Of a DNA stretch of 64,000 bases, positions 11,254 through 21,649 are shown in pieces; positions within the stretch are counted from its first letter, which is position 1; every line of letters begins with the position of its first letter. The stretch lies in the NCBI GenBank assembly GCA_910589415.1, contig OU342634.1:20333144-20397143 (forward strand), read 5' to 3'. The position numbers and the translations under genes are program-made. The notes beneath the pieces are model-generated. The model was given only the letters and a program-made list of their open reading frames with translations. It made no database searches and was not told the origin of the DNA. This DNA is from Malachius bipustulatus. Its lineage: Eukaryota; Arthropoda; Insecta; Coleoptera; Melyridae.

Positions 11254-14200
11254 GATCAATATGGTTGACTTTCGCCTATTTGAATAGGATTTGCCTTTCT
11301 CAGTTCTTACGAAGTGGCACGTCAAAAAATCAAGAAAAACGAAGAAAAATCGGACAGAAATTTTTTTTTTAATTCGAAAATTTCGCTCCTGGTAGGTATT
11401 ATAATTTTAATTTTTCCTGTAATAAATGTTTCTAATTATTATTGTAAATAATATAATTATATTGCAGTAAAACATTTAAAATTCCTACGAGCGTTGTCCA
11501 CATTTCCCGCAAAAGACTTAATTTTCGAAATAGGTATCATGTTTTTTGTAATTTAGTAAGATTCACACCATGGCTCTAGTGTGTGCTAAAATTTAATTTT
11601 TTGAAAAGCACAAACTTATGCTTTTGCACTTTTGGTGTACCTTCAATGCACTAATGCACTAATTATGTATGTAAGTACATACATAATTTAAAAAAAAATA
11701 GACAAATAAAAAGAGAAACAATCTTGCGGGATAGAGAATGCTGGTTGTGTTGTATCTATTAGTAAAAAATAATTATTTGAAAGCTCAATAAATTGAAAAT
11801 ATAAAAATATAAATTATACCATTCCCAAAAAGTATACATTAAGCAATAAATAAATAAAACCAAACGCATACATACAGTGATATATCATATTACAATGACA
11901 ATAAATAACAAAGCAGGCAGCAGATTATAAGAGACCCAAAACGTTTAGCAGAAATTCCAAGTTATAACGGAATGGCAGCAATTTAAGCATAAAATATACA
12001 CTTCATCGGTAACTATGTGTTTGTTGTGGATGATTAATGAACATAAAGAGAAAAAAGGGATGGCAGAGTGGCACTTTGCACAGTCGACCTGTCTAGCCGT
12101 GAGGTTGCAGATGATTTTAATCTCGGCATGGGTCAACACAAGTGTTCCCTTCTCTCAGCAGGCCCTGCAGGGAATGCGATACCGTTACATCAGACACTCG
12201 CTGCTTTTGGGCTGGGTGCGGACTGCGGATTCGCAAGGTTGAATAGAAAGACATAATATTATATCCCCTTTTGATTAGACGTTCTTATGAGAAAGGTTCC
12301 ATTCTTTGACAAGAAAATAATAACGGTCGAATCTTATCTCTTAGAAGATATGTTAATATGGATCACATATGGATTGGATTATAGATGAACACATCAAATT
12401 CAAACCCAGGAAAAATTTAGCATGCCTTATTATTTATTATGGTTAAGGTAAAATAAGATTTATTGAAAAGCTCTCAGTTTCAGTAAGGCAGATTGAGAGA
12501 TTTAATTAAATTTCTATTTACTGACTAAGACACCGCAACTCAGTATCACAAAGACGAATCTAAACAGTTTGCTCAGCTGGATATTCAAGATTCGGGGAAA
12601 AGCACGGTATTTGGTTTATGTATTAGGAAGTAGATTCATTTTCCTAGCAGCTATTTATACCAAACTGAAAAAATTATTCTATGCTTATAATCTCTACGTC
12701 TTTTTTATACCTGCCGAACTCTTATTTAAATAGCTATTTTTTTCTAAATTTCTTCTGAATCTTCTCATAATATCGAGGAGAAAATCAAGAAGTAATGTTG
12801 ATTATGTAAATGTTTGTGGATTTCTAAAGATTCAATAAAAATTAGTAAAAAAAAAAATCAAATTGAGTAATAAAAATATTACAACAGTCTTATTTTCATT
12901 TTAAATTTTTATTTCCTTACCTACCTACCTGTCTTGTCTGTGGGAACTGAGAACCAGAATGCGGCGACTGCTAACTGTGCTAACCCCCCTTGATAAAATA
13001 ATAATGCCATTCCATCGAGTCCTATCGCAACCCCTGAACCTGTTGATCGTCTCAGAATTTTATCCGCATCCTTTATTATACCGAATGTCCCTTTGTTGTT
13101 ACGTGTTTGCCTATCCTTATAAATCTTCTTAAACAGGTGCTTGTTTGGGTATCTTGATTCACAGATTATAAAGCGAATAAATTTTATATCAAAAGCGCGG
13201 TCGAATCGTCCGCCAGTCAAAATTTTACAAACGATTGGTATTAATCCTATTTTGTCATGGAATAACTTGAGCAGATTTACAGAAATTCTCAGATGTTTTG
13301 TATTTTTTCTACAAAGAAGATTTAAACTTTTAATGCTAATACTAATGTTTTCTTGTAATATTTTGTATTGCTGATTTTTTCAGTGTATTGTTAATAAAAA
13401 ATACAGTATCGAGGACGACATCACTTTACGAAAATCATCAAACTCATCAAATGTCCACGGATCCTGCAAATGTGAATCGTCAGATAAGAAAACCGATAGC
13501 GCAAAAATAAAGCTAGTCAATAACTGAAATAAAAATGTGGTTTCAGTTTTTCCAAATCTTCAATAATAACGTCAATAAATAATAAGAAACACTAAAAATT
13601 GGAAATTTTGTTTATTTCAAAATAATTCGAACATTAAAAATAATTTTTGAAATCTCTTTCGGCCATTGCGTTGTCCTTCTGGTTGCCTAACTTTTTCCCC
13701 ATTTAAACGACCTGTATCTCCCACGGTTTTATTTATTTCACCCAAAACTCGAATTTTTGATTTTCAAAACGCTACTATGACTTCATCTTTCAAGATTAGA
13801 GAACAAAACTTTGCACTCTCGTAGAACTTTTGGAGGACTTTCGATTTTTGTTAACAAAAAGTTGTATGTGGTTTCACAGGGCTTTCCTTCAAAATTCGAA
13901 AATAGCCGTTTATGTGTCATGTGTAGAAATTTTTGTGGGAGTAAGATATCCCTACGAAGTGATGTGGTATTGCATTTTAGCAAAATCGGTTAATAAGCCG
14001 TTTCAAGACGGCGGGGACATTTGAATATTAGGAAAAATTGCTAATTTTTGGACCCCTGTATCAGCAAGATTATAAAAGCTTTAAAACCAAATTAATACGA
14101 TTAAAAGGATATTTTTTGAACTTCATGTAAAAAAATTGCAATTTTTCCATTAATAAACCAGTGGCGTGGGTAGGAAAAGGGTAAAAAAGGCAAAATTTCT

Positions 14201-14500
14201 ATAAATATTTATGAGCCACATTTTTAAAGCAATTGAACTAAATTTTTTACAGTAGACAGCAAGCTATCCTAATAACCTTTACCAAGGGCGGATTTAGAGG
14301 GGGCTTTAAGTTTTTTTTTTAAATAATACTTATGACTTTATGAACATTAATTGTTTCTTACACCGTGCTTTTCATGTTCTATTCCATAGAGCAGAAACAT
14401 GTGTACTATCTTCTTTGTTTTTTCTTTTTATTTAGCGACGGGTTGAGAAATCTTAGGTTTTTTCGTATTTTTATCACCCTTTATAAACATTTCATTTACT
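11254..14500. other. A+T-rich intergenic DNA, no gene seen
   Basis: No exon can be supported. A frame of about 100 codons on the minus strand (13220-12921) and overlapping frames near 12015-12256 have no recognisable motif. A short imperfect palindrome of TATGTA units is at about 11665-11690. Confidence 0.5.
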
Positions 14501-14509
14501 TCATAGGAT

Positions 14510-15170
14510 ATTACCTACATAAAAAGTTAAAATAGGGACATGTAAGCCGTTTTTATGTATCTTAAGTCGTTTTCATTGTACGGTGCCTTGAACTTCGAAA
14601 ATTTCGATTTTCACTTGTTTATAACTCAAAAACTACTCAATCTAATCTCCAACTATAAAAACCATTCTTTTTTTTCTTAGAGAATCTAAAAATGCAATAA
14701 CATAAAAGCATTCCTTTAAAAAAAAACATAACTTAAATATGCCACTCTCATATGGGAGACTCTGCTATGGTCCAAAATAATTTAAAATTATGGGCTGTGA
14801 TCTTGTACTTTTTTTTTTTTTTTTTTTTTAAGGAGGGAGCATCGGTCTTAACTATGTAGGTAAGACAAAGTCGCTCCACTCCGGTAACACGGGATTTCGA
14901 GCATCTACTCATTCACCCAGCCTCAAGTATGCCATTTATAAATTTAAACGTTCGGTCGCTTGTTTTATTTTTCACATACATTCGAAAATGCATCCGAAAA
15001 ATAACACGAGCCGGTGAGTTCCGAACTCGCGACCTTAGGCTCGGTAGGCAGCGGACTGAACCACTAGGCTACGCGAGTCTCCTGATCTTGTACTTGAATT
15101 TGCAAATTATATTTTTAATCCATAGTTTGGCACCCAGAGACCGACTCGAATGAGCTGCGGGACACCCTGT
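14510..15170. repeat. diverged copy of the fold-back core, interrupted by a SINE
   Basis: Bases about 14515-14720 (containing AGGGACATGTAAGCCG and TTTATAACTCA) match the central core of the elements at 15176-16033 and 50335-50940. The sequence resumes after the SINE at 15096 and ends GGGACACCCTG then TA (15161-15172), a typical terminal sequence of this family. The left end is not clear. Confidence 0.6.
14811..15082 (-). mobile_element. tRNA-headed SINE with 13-bp target-site duplication
   Basis: Read on the minus strand, the element starts at 15082 with a tRNA-like head: an A-box-like GTAGCCTAGTGGTTCAGTCC and a B-box-like GCGAGTTCGGAACTC. A body follows, then a tail domain (about 14935-14836) and an A-run (the T-run at 14811-14834 on plus). 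It is bounded by the direct repeat TGATCTTGTACTT at 14798-14810 and 15083-15095. The tail domain is shared with the SINE at 39273-39503, although the heads differ. The internal pol III promoter boxes imply RNA polymerase III transcription. Confidence 0.88.
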
Positions 15171-15175
15171 ATATA

Positions 15176-16033
15176 CAGGGTGAGGCGCGAGAACCTTAGG
15201 GCATTTTTATATGGAGACGTTCTGGGAGTAGAAGTCTAAGAATTTGTACGTGTAAAATTTCGATTTTGACGAGTTTAACTAAAATATTTACAACCCCTCG
15301 CCATTTCCGGTTATACCGGAAGTTGCCATCAACTTTCTTATTTTAAATGGGATACCCTGTATATTATTACATTTTCAGATTGCCTGAAAAAATGTAATAA
15401 AAAATGGTGTTTATAGTTCAAAATTCGAACGAGTGGTTTATGAGTTATAAACGAATGAAAATCGCAATTTTCCATTTTCAAAGCAGCTTAGGTCGAAAAC
15501 GGGTCAAGATAGATGAAAACGGCTTACATGTCCCTATCTTAACTTTTCACGTAGTATCCTATGATGCTGATGAAATTTGTATACAAAGTGATGAAAAATC
15601 AGCGATTTTCAAAAAAAAAAATAATAAAATTTTTTTTTTGTAGGTATTCCAGCGTAGTATACAAAAAGTTAGGATAGGGATATGTAAGCCGTTTTCCGAT
15701 ATCTTGACCCGTTTTCAAGCTAAGCTACTTTGAAAATGGAAAATTGCAATTTTCATTTGTTTATAACTCATTAATTGGTCGTTAGGAATTTGAACTGTAA
15801 ACATCATTTTTCTTTCTGTTTTTCAGGCAATCTGAAAATGTAATAATATACAGGGTGTACCATTTAAAAAAAGTAAAATATGGCAACTTCCGGTATAACC
15901 GGAAGTGGTGTGGGGTTGTAAATATTTTAGTTCAGCTCGTCAAAATCGAAATTATACATTTACAAATTTTTAGACTTCTACTCCCAACACTTCTCCATAT
16001 AAAAATGCCCTAAGGTTCTCGCGCCTCACCCTG
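15176..16033. repeat. composite fold-back element: terminal module, core hairpin, inverted terminal module
   Basis: TA precedes CAGGGTGAGGCGCGAG at the left end and follows CTCGCGCCTCACCCTG at the right. The outer modules (15176-15359 and about 15852-16033) are inverted copies of about 184 bp, and each is itself bounded by CAGGG-type ends next to TA. Between them is a core of about 490 bp whose halves also pair (ACATTTTCAGATTGCCTG against CAGGCAATCTGAAAATGT). The right half recurs at 2606-3063. No protein of known type is encoded. Confidence 0.88.
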
Positions 16034-16422
16034 TATATATACTTATTTTTAAAAACTATTTTCATATTAAATTACGAGTACCTACATTTCTAGTTACCTA
16101 TATGAATTATTGTTAGGTATATTTGTTTGTTAATCCCAAAATGAGAACAGTTTTTGTCCATCTGGGTCTCTCGATACTTATGCCCCTCCCAGGAAAATAT
16201 CTTGGATCTGCGCCTGACCTTTTTCATTCAAAAATTTCAAAAAATAGAAATGGCGGAGATGTAAGATTTTTTACATGAATGTTCAGAAATGAAGAAAACT
16301 AGAAATTTTTCTCTAAAAATTCAAATTTTCGATTTTCAAAACTCCCATGTAACTTTTTCGAATTTCAAGGTAAAATAGTGCAAAAAAGTGCATTTTTTTA
16401 AATCAGTTAGCCTGTGGCGAAC

Positions 16423-16443
16423 ATAGATAATATGGACAAAATA
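16423..16443. repeat. left target-site-like duplication of the hammerhead array
   Basis: Twenty-one bases starting ATAGATAATATGG recur at 18064-18084 with a single A/C difference, immediately outside the tandem array. Confidence 0.8.
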
Positions 16444-16487
16444 TTTTTATTTCATTGCATTCTGCTCACGGGATCCGTGATCTAAAC

Positions 16488-16576
16488 TGTGCTGTGTGTT
16501 GGTAGATACATTGTACTGAAGAGTCCCAAACAGGACGAAACACGTGTCTACAATTTCCGCCTCTGCTCACAGCACA
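16488..16576 (+). ncRNA. hammerhead ribozyme, unit 1 (core intact)
   Basis: The order is that of a type I hammerhead. Stem I 5' strand is ATTGTA (16510-16515), then the CTGAAGA core (16516-16522), stem II GTCC/GGAC (16523-16526 with 16533-16536) around loop CAAACA, the GAA core (16537-16539), a very short stem III in ACACGTGT (16540-16547) and C17 at 16548. The stem I 3' strand TACAAT (16549-16554) then pairs fully with the 5' strand. Cleavage is predicted after 16548. Stem I is extended by TGTGCTGTG/CACAGCACA (16488-16496 with 16568-16576) beyond an internal loop. Stem III is a palindrome with almost no loop, so efficient cutting may need a dimeric fold, as known for hammerheads with minimal stem III. 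Confidence 0.9.
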
Positions 16577-16833
16577 ACATAAATGGATGGCATGTTGTCT
16601 GACAACATGTCATTCATCTTTTGTCTAGCAACGCCTATAGTAGGGGCTTAACCTAATTCATGCACACCGGGGGGCACTGCACTCATTTTTGGCATGCATT
16701 ATGGCTGTCTGGGGTGTATCCTATGGCGCAAGCCTAACCCACCGTGCCTTTTTATTTTATTTTTATTTTTATTTCATTGCATTCTGCTCACGGGATCCGT
16801 GATCTAAACTGTGCTGTGTGTTGGTAGATATAC

Positions 16834-16878
16834 ATTGTACGGAAGAGTCCCAAACAGGACGAAACACGTGTCTACAAT
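16834..16878 (+). ncRNA. hammerhead ribozyme, unit 2 (core mutated, predicted inactive)
   Basis: Same fold as unit 1, but the first core strand reads CGGAAGA (16840-16846). The conserved U4 is replaced by G, a change expected to abolish or greatly lower cleavage. Stem II, the GAA strand, GTGTC and both stem I strands are intact. An extra AT precedes stem I (GATATACATT). Confidence 0.85.
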
Positions 16879-17157
16879 TTCCGCCTCTGCTCACAGCACA
16901 ACATAAATGGATGGCATGTTGTCTGACAACATGTCATTCATCTTTTGTCTAGCAACGCCTATAGTAGGGGCTTAACCTACTTCATGCACACCGGGGGGCA
17001 CTGCACTCATTTTTGGCATGCATTATGGCTGTCTGGGGTGTATCCTATGGCGCAAGCCTAACCCACCGTGCCTTTTTATTTTATTTTTATTTTTATTTCA
17101 TTGCATTCTGCTCACGGGATCCGTGATCTAAACTGTGCTGTGTGTTGGTAGATATAC

Positions 17158-17202
17158 ATTGTACGGAAGAGTCCCAAACAGGACGAAACACGTGTCTACA
17201 AT
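17158..17202 (+). ncRNA. hammerhead ribozyme, unit 3 (core mutated, predicted inactive)
   Basis: Identical to unit 2 in the core, with the same CGGAAGA at 17164-17170 and the same extra AT. The predicted cut position is after 17196. The shared mutation indicates that units 2 and 3 are sister copies. Confidence 0.85.
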
Positions 17203-17479
17203 TTCCGCCTCTGCTCACAGCACAACATAAATGGATGGCATGTTGTCTGACAACATGTCATTCATCTTTTGTCTAGCAACGCCTATAGTAGGGGCTTAAC
17301 CTAATTCATGCACACCGGGGGGCACTGCACTCATTTTTGGCATGCATTATGGCTGTCTGGGGTGTATCCTATGGCGCAAGCCTAACCCACCGTGCCTTTT
17401 TATTTTATTTTTATTTTTATTTCATTGCATTCTGCTCACGGGATCCGTGATCTAAACTGTGCTGTGTGTTGGTAGATAC

Positions 17480-17524
17480 ATTGTACTGAAGAGTCCCAAA
17501 CAGGACGAAACACGTGTCTACAAT
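17480..17524 (+). ncRNA. hammerhead ribozyme, unit 4 (core intact)
   Basis: CTGAAGA at 17486-17492, stem II GTCC/GGAC, GAA, ACACGTGT and C17 at 17518, followed by TACAAT pairing with ATTGTA. All conserved core positions are kept. Unit 4 shares small differences with unit 5 (CATAACATAA, and a 2-bp deletion in GCCTAGTAGG). Confidence 0.9.
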
Positions 17525-17799
17525 TTCCGCCTCTGCTCACAGCATAACATAAATGGATGGCATGTTGTCTGACAACATGTCATTCATCTTTTGTCTAGCA
17601 ACGCCTAGTAGGGGCTTAACCTACTTCATGCACACCGGGGGGCACTGCACTCATTTTTGGCATGCATTATGGCTGTCTGGGGTGTATCCTATGGCGCAAG
17701 CCTAACCCACCGTGCCTTTTTATTTTATTTTTATTTTTATTTCATTGCATTCTGCTCACGGGATCCGTGATCTAAACTGTGCTGTGTGTTGGTAGATAC

Positions 17800-17844
17800 A
17801 TTGTACTGAAGAGTCCCAAACAGGACGAAACACGTGTCTACAAT
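17800..17844 (+). ncRNA. hammerhead ribozyme, unit 5 (core intact)
   Basis: Same intact fold as unit 4, with CTGAAGA at 17806-17812 and cleavage predicted after 17838. Confidence 0.9.
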
Positions 17845-18063
17845 TTCCGCCTCTGCTCACAGCATAACATAAATGGATGGCATGTTGTCTGACAACATGT
17901 CATTCATCTTTTGTCTAGCAACGCCTAGTAGGGGCTTAACCTACTTCATGCACACCGGGGGGCACTGCACTCATTTTTGGCATGCATTATGGCTGTCTGG
18001 GGTGTATCCTATGGCGCAAGCCTAACCCACCGTGCCTTTTTATTTTATTTTTATTTTTATTTC

Positions 18064-18084
18064 ATAGATAATATGGCCAAAATA
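18064..18084. repeat. right target-site-like duplication of the hammerhead array
   Basis: Direct repeat partner of 16423-16443, with one mismatch. Confidence 0.8.
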
Positions 18085-20054
18085 GGCAAATTTCGCTATC
18101 CATTTTATAGCCCGGTTTTTTTTTGTTGTTTTCTACGTTTTTTTTTAAAGTAAGTATGCTGTATTGTAAATTTAAAAAAGGCCAGGTTAATTAGATGTTT
18201 TGAAAAATACAAAAATTATAGGTATACTCATTTCTTTAAACCGATCTCTCAATTACTTACTATGAGAGTATTGAGAGTTGGAATTAAAAAAAGATAAATA
18301 AAATAAAATCAAATCAAATAAAATAAAAATCTAAAAAACTACTTTTGTTTTAAGATATCTTATAACATAAACCTAATGGTTTCTTATTATTAAGTGGGTA
18401 GGTAAATAGCATTATTAATTTTTTTGGGTAAAAATGATGTAATTCAATATTCCTATTTTTAAAATAAATGTGTTATTGTGAAAGACAGAGACATTTTCTT
18501 AACACACCAATTCAAAAAATCAAAATAAAATTGTGTTTTTCTTAAGTGCAGAATAATAGACCAATAATGAATTATTATTTTCAAAGACCACACTTTTCTC
18601 TTCAAACGTACTGTCTCGGTTAAAATAACGCTAATGACGCCATTTATATGCATTGCATTATTTTTTACAGGTAGGTAATAACTTTAATAACTGCCAACTT
18701 AAAACCTTCTAAGTGACTTCATTTAATGCCATCATTATTAAAATGTCTTGAAAAATTATAAATTAGCTAGCTGAATATCATTACTTTTCCTACGGTTCCA
18801 TTGTACCCATATCATAATATGTTAAATATGATGTATATTTTAAAATTACATAATAGATTCTCCATTATTCGGTGGAGGAAACGTTGCACGAAGATCGTGA
18901 CCAGAAAAGACGATTTTTCTATTTTGTCTATTTTGATTTCTTAGTCGACCGCAGCGGTGTTTTTTATCTTCTTGCACTTGCCAGGTTAACTTTACCACAA
19001 CAATGCACTAATAACACGACAGGAATAAAGTACATAAGAACAAGCTATTAGATAAAAAAAGCTAACCAATGTTGGGCCAATGTCCTCTTCAAGGTAATTT
19101 TTCTCGTTTTATTGCCATTGCTTTTTGAAAAATGAATTTAACGTTATAATTTTAAAATTTGATTTACAGAGTTAAAAAAATCTACAAGTAGATATTTATT
19201 ACGTGGTAATAACAATAAAACTTTCGTTTTTCTTGAGGTATCGGTGAAGTGCAGGAAGTAGTAGCGTTTCAGATAATTTATTTCAAATTTTGAAATACGA
19301 AATTTCTACTAAATCCAAAATTATTCTTAAAAAACGAAAATAAAAATTATGTATTTAAGAATTTTTTTCGGGGACAATGAACTTACAATTTGCATTTTTT
19401 TAAATAAGAGTTTGCGCGGGCTTGCACCATTATTGCACTTAATACTTTATACAGGGTCGGACCATACATTTTTGAGACGCCCTGCGAATTAAATTTTGGG
19501 ACTTACTTTTTTTAAAATTAACTGAAAATTATTAATTTCTATTTTTGTACCTACTTATTTATTTCAGACCTAAACTTTAATTGAATGGAGCTCTGTAGTA
19601 GGTACCTACTGCAGTCTCTGTACACCATACCTTAGATCCCCCCCCCCCCTGAACTCTTCTATTCTAACGAATGCAAATATTACATGACTATAAGCATATA
19701 GCCTATAATTTAACATTTTCGTATGTTTCGTCCAGTTTTTATAAAAGCGGTTCAAAAGAAGCTTTCTTCTACAAAGAAACAAAAGTCTGCAATCAACACC
19801 TGCAATAAAAAACAAAAAAAAATCCAGGAAATATGAAACCAACCGAATAATCTCCGCCTGCTGAACACTTGTCGTGATAACGTATATTCATACATACGTA
19901 ATTATATCCAGTATCCACGGATAAAAACTTTTTTTTATAAATCCCCGAATATTCTCGCTAGTAATCTGTCGCTGTCGGATTCCTCATAGGCGTGTCTGGT
20001 GGCGGTTTTATCAGCATAAAAACCACGTATCGTGTTCATATCTCGGAAGGGTTA
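18085..20054. other. A+T-rich intergenic DNA, no gene seen
   Basis: No exon or RNA gene recognised. A poly-C run is at about 19638-19649. A short sequence near 19450-19490 (ACAGGGTCGG ... GACGCCCTG) resembles the ends of the fold-back elements. Confidence 0.55.
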
Positions 20055-20335
20055 GAATAGTTCAAGATGCGGCAGGTGCGGCGGAGACGAGGGAGAGCCT
20101 GGGAAACGGCGAGGCGAAACTGTGCAACCCCCGCCTCGCGGGCCAGACAAGGCAAACACAGCCCAGACGGTTTCACATGCGAGATGAAGTGAAGGGGGCG
20201 AGGGCGATCGTCTACCCCTTGCCTTGCCTGCCTCCTGCCACGCAATGCACTTGTCTCTTCTCTCAGATCTTATAGACGCACCGCACCACACAAGGACAGC
20301 TTCCAGCAGAGCAGATCTGCTGCTGCCGTTGCCGG
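20055..20335. promoter_or_regulatory. isolated GC-rich, CpG-containing island, possible promoter or leader exon
   Basis: This patch is much richer in G+C than its surroundings (for example GCGGCAGGTGCGGCGGAGAC) and contains many CpG dinucleotides. Overlapping short frames exist on the minus strand, but none shows a known motif. In A+T-rich insect genomes such patches often mark a promoter or a non-coding first exon. No neighbouring gene can be tied to it. Confidence 0.3.
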
Positions 20336-21009
20336 TTTTAACTATGCAGACCTGGATCTAAATTAAACGAATAAAAAGTACTTTGAAAGGAAATTAATTC
20401 AGCCATGAGAATAGCACTTATCTAACCGCAACAACATATCATTTTTTGTCATTTTGTAATTTATTTTCTTGAACCTCCCTGAACAGACTTACCCTAATAA
20501 AATCTGAGAATCTTAATTCGATTGCAAAATGAAAGAAGGGGTTAAACCATCATGTAATTTTTGATGACTTTTTCAGACCATAGGACGTCTTCAGAATTCG
20601 GAATATTGGTATTGATGAAATCATAGAATTAATATCGTTTTTCATGTGTAATTTTTATACACTCCCAAAATTTGTACGCTTTTTTGGAATGCAAGACGTA
20701 AAATACTTTTTGTGAACAAAAATTGGAAACGCAAGAAGTAAGTATGCATAGACGACAAAATGCACAACAACCCATCTAATTCTGGCATACAATTTCGTAT
20801 ATAAAAGCGTCTTTTTCACAATCTCCACGAAAAAATTTTGTTCATTTAATTCTAGATATTTTGGAAGATAATTTCTGAGTAAGAAAAAATGTTTATTTCC
20901 CGATCGTAACTGCGGACCATTGTCAATTCTTTCAGCCCATCAGGAACTGACAGAATTTTACCATCTATTATGTGCCATCTCCCCCCATTTCCCCTCGCGC
21001 CCCTATTAG

Positions 21010-21640
21010 GCTAGGCAGATTAGAATTCTCAGAAGAAAGTTTTGCTATAGTTATGATTTTCTCATCCTCTACATGTTTTTTTGAACATCGAACATAAATT
21101 TGAAGTTGGCTATAGCAAAAATTTGGCCCGGAACTTTTTTGCACTTTTTGCTCAAATTTTTGTCACTTTTTTCAGTTTTTTGTCTAAATCTCAGAAAGGA
21201 AGCTTTTTTTCGAACTCCATTCTATACAGAATTAAAGTAGACAACATTTCCTACATTTTTAATCCAAAACGGTTTTTTGGAAGACTAATAATAGTTCCGC
21301 CGGTAGAAGTTTCGCGGGTGAACGGTCTAGTGAAGTTCACCGTTTTTCTTTTTGGCGCGATGTACCGGCGGAACGGTTAGTCTTCCAAAAAAAAGTTGTT
21401 TGTGAGAAATGCACTTTAATTTTGTATAGAATAGACTTTTGTCGAAAAACGCTTCATTTCTAAAATTTATAAAAATTGAAAAAGTGCAAAAATTTGGGCA
21501 AAAAGTGAAAAAAAAGTCAGAAAACTTAAAATTCGTGTACAGAGGTCCAAAAAAGGTAGAGGATGAGAAAGTCAAAAGTGTTGCAAAATTTTCCTCTGAA
21601 CCCCCTCCCCCCTCTCCTTTTATTCCTAATATGTCTAGCC
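21010..21640. repeat. 630-bp fold-back element
   Basis: Inverted pairs run outward from an apex near 21330: GGAAGACTAATAATAGTTCC with GGAACGGTTAGTCTTCC, CTCATCCTCTAC (21061-21072) with GTAGAGGATGAG (about 21557-21568), and GGCTAGGCAGATTAG with CTAATATGTCTAGCC (about 21625-21640). Pairing is less exact than in the other hairpins, so this copy looks older. Confidence 0.7.
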
Positions 21641-21649
21641 TATTTTGTA

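Larger units (their letters stand above)
16445..18063 (+). mobile_element. retrozyme-like tandem array: five 320-324 bp units each with a hammerhead ribozyme
   Basis: Five head-to-tail units begin CATTGCATTCTGCTCACGGG at 16453, 16775, 17099, 17423 and 17743. Each ends in a T/A-rich spacer of TTTTATTT runs, and a partial spacer (16445-16452) precedes the first. Units are almost identical. Every unit carries a type I hammerhead in the same place, so the distance between predicted cut sites is 324, 324, 322 and 320 nt, the size of the expected monomeric RNA. No protein is encoded. A 21-bp direct repeat flanks the array. Tandem monomers with a type I hammerhead and flanking duplications are the known plan of plant and animal retrozymes, which move as ribozyme-processed circular RNA copied by another element's reverse transcriptase. 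Transcription start, circularisation and mobility here are inferred. The alternative is a short satellite block derived from such an element. Confidence 0.85.

Noticed and set aside
12015..12256. Overlapping open frames on both strands
   Set aside because: No motif, no splice signals that build a gene, and both strands are equally open. Probably chance or an old repeat.
12921..13220. 99-codon minus-strand frame
   Set aside because: No recognisable domain. It ends at a donor-like GTAGGT but there is no partner exon.
14929..15153. Possible functional tRNA gene on the minus strand
   Set aside because: Only A- and B-box-like sequences are present, with no full cloverleaf, and the element has a body, a tail and target duplications, so it is a SINE.
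16445..18063. CRISPR-like array
   Set aside because: Units are whole 322-bp repeats without unique spacers, in eukaryotic DNA.
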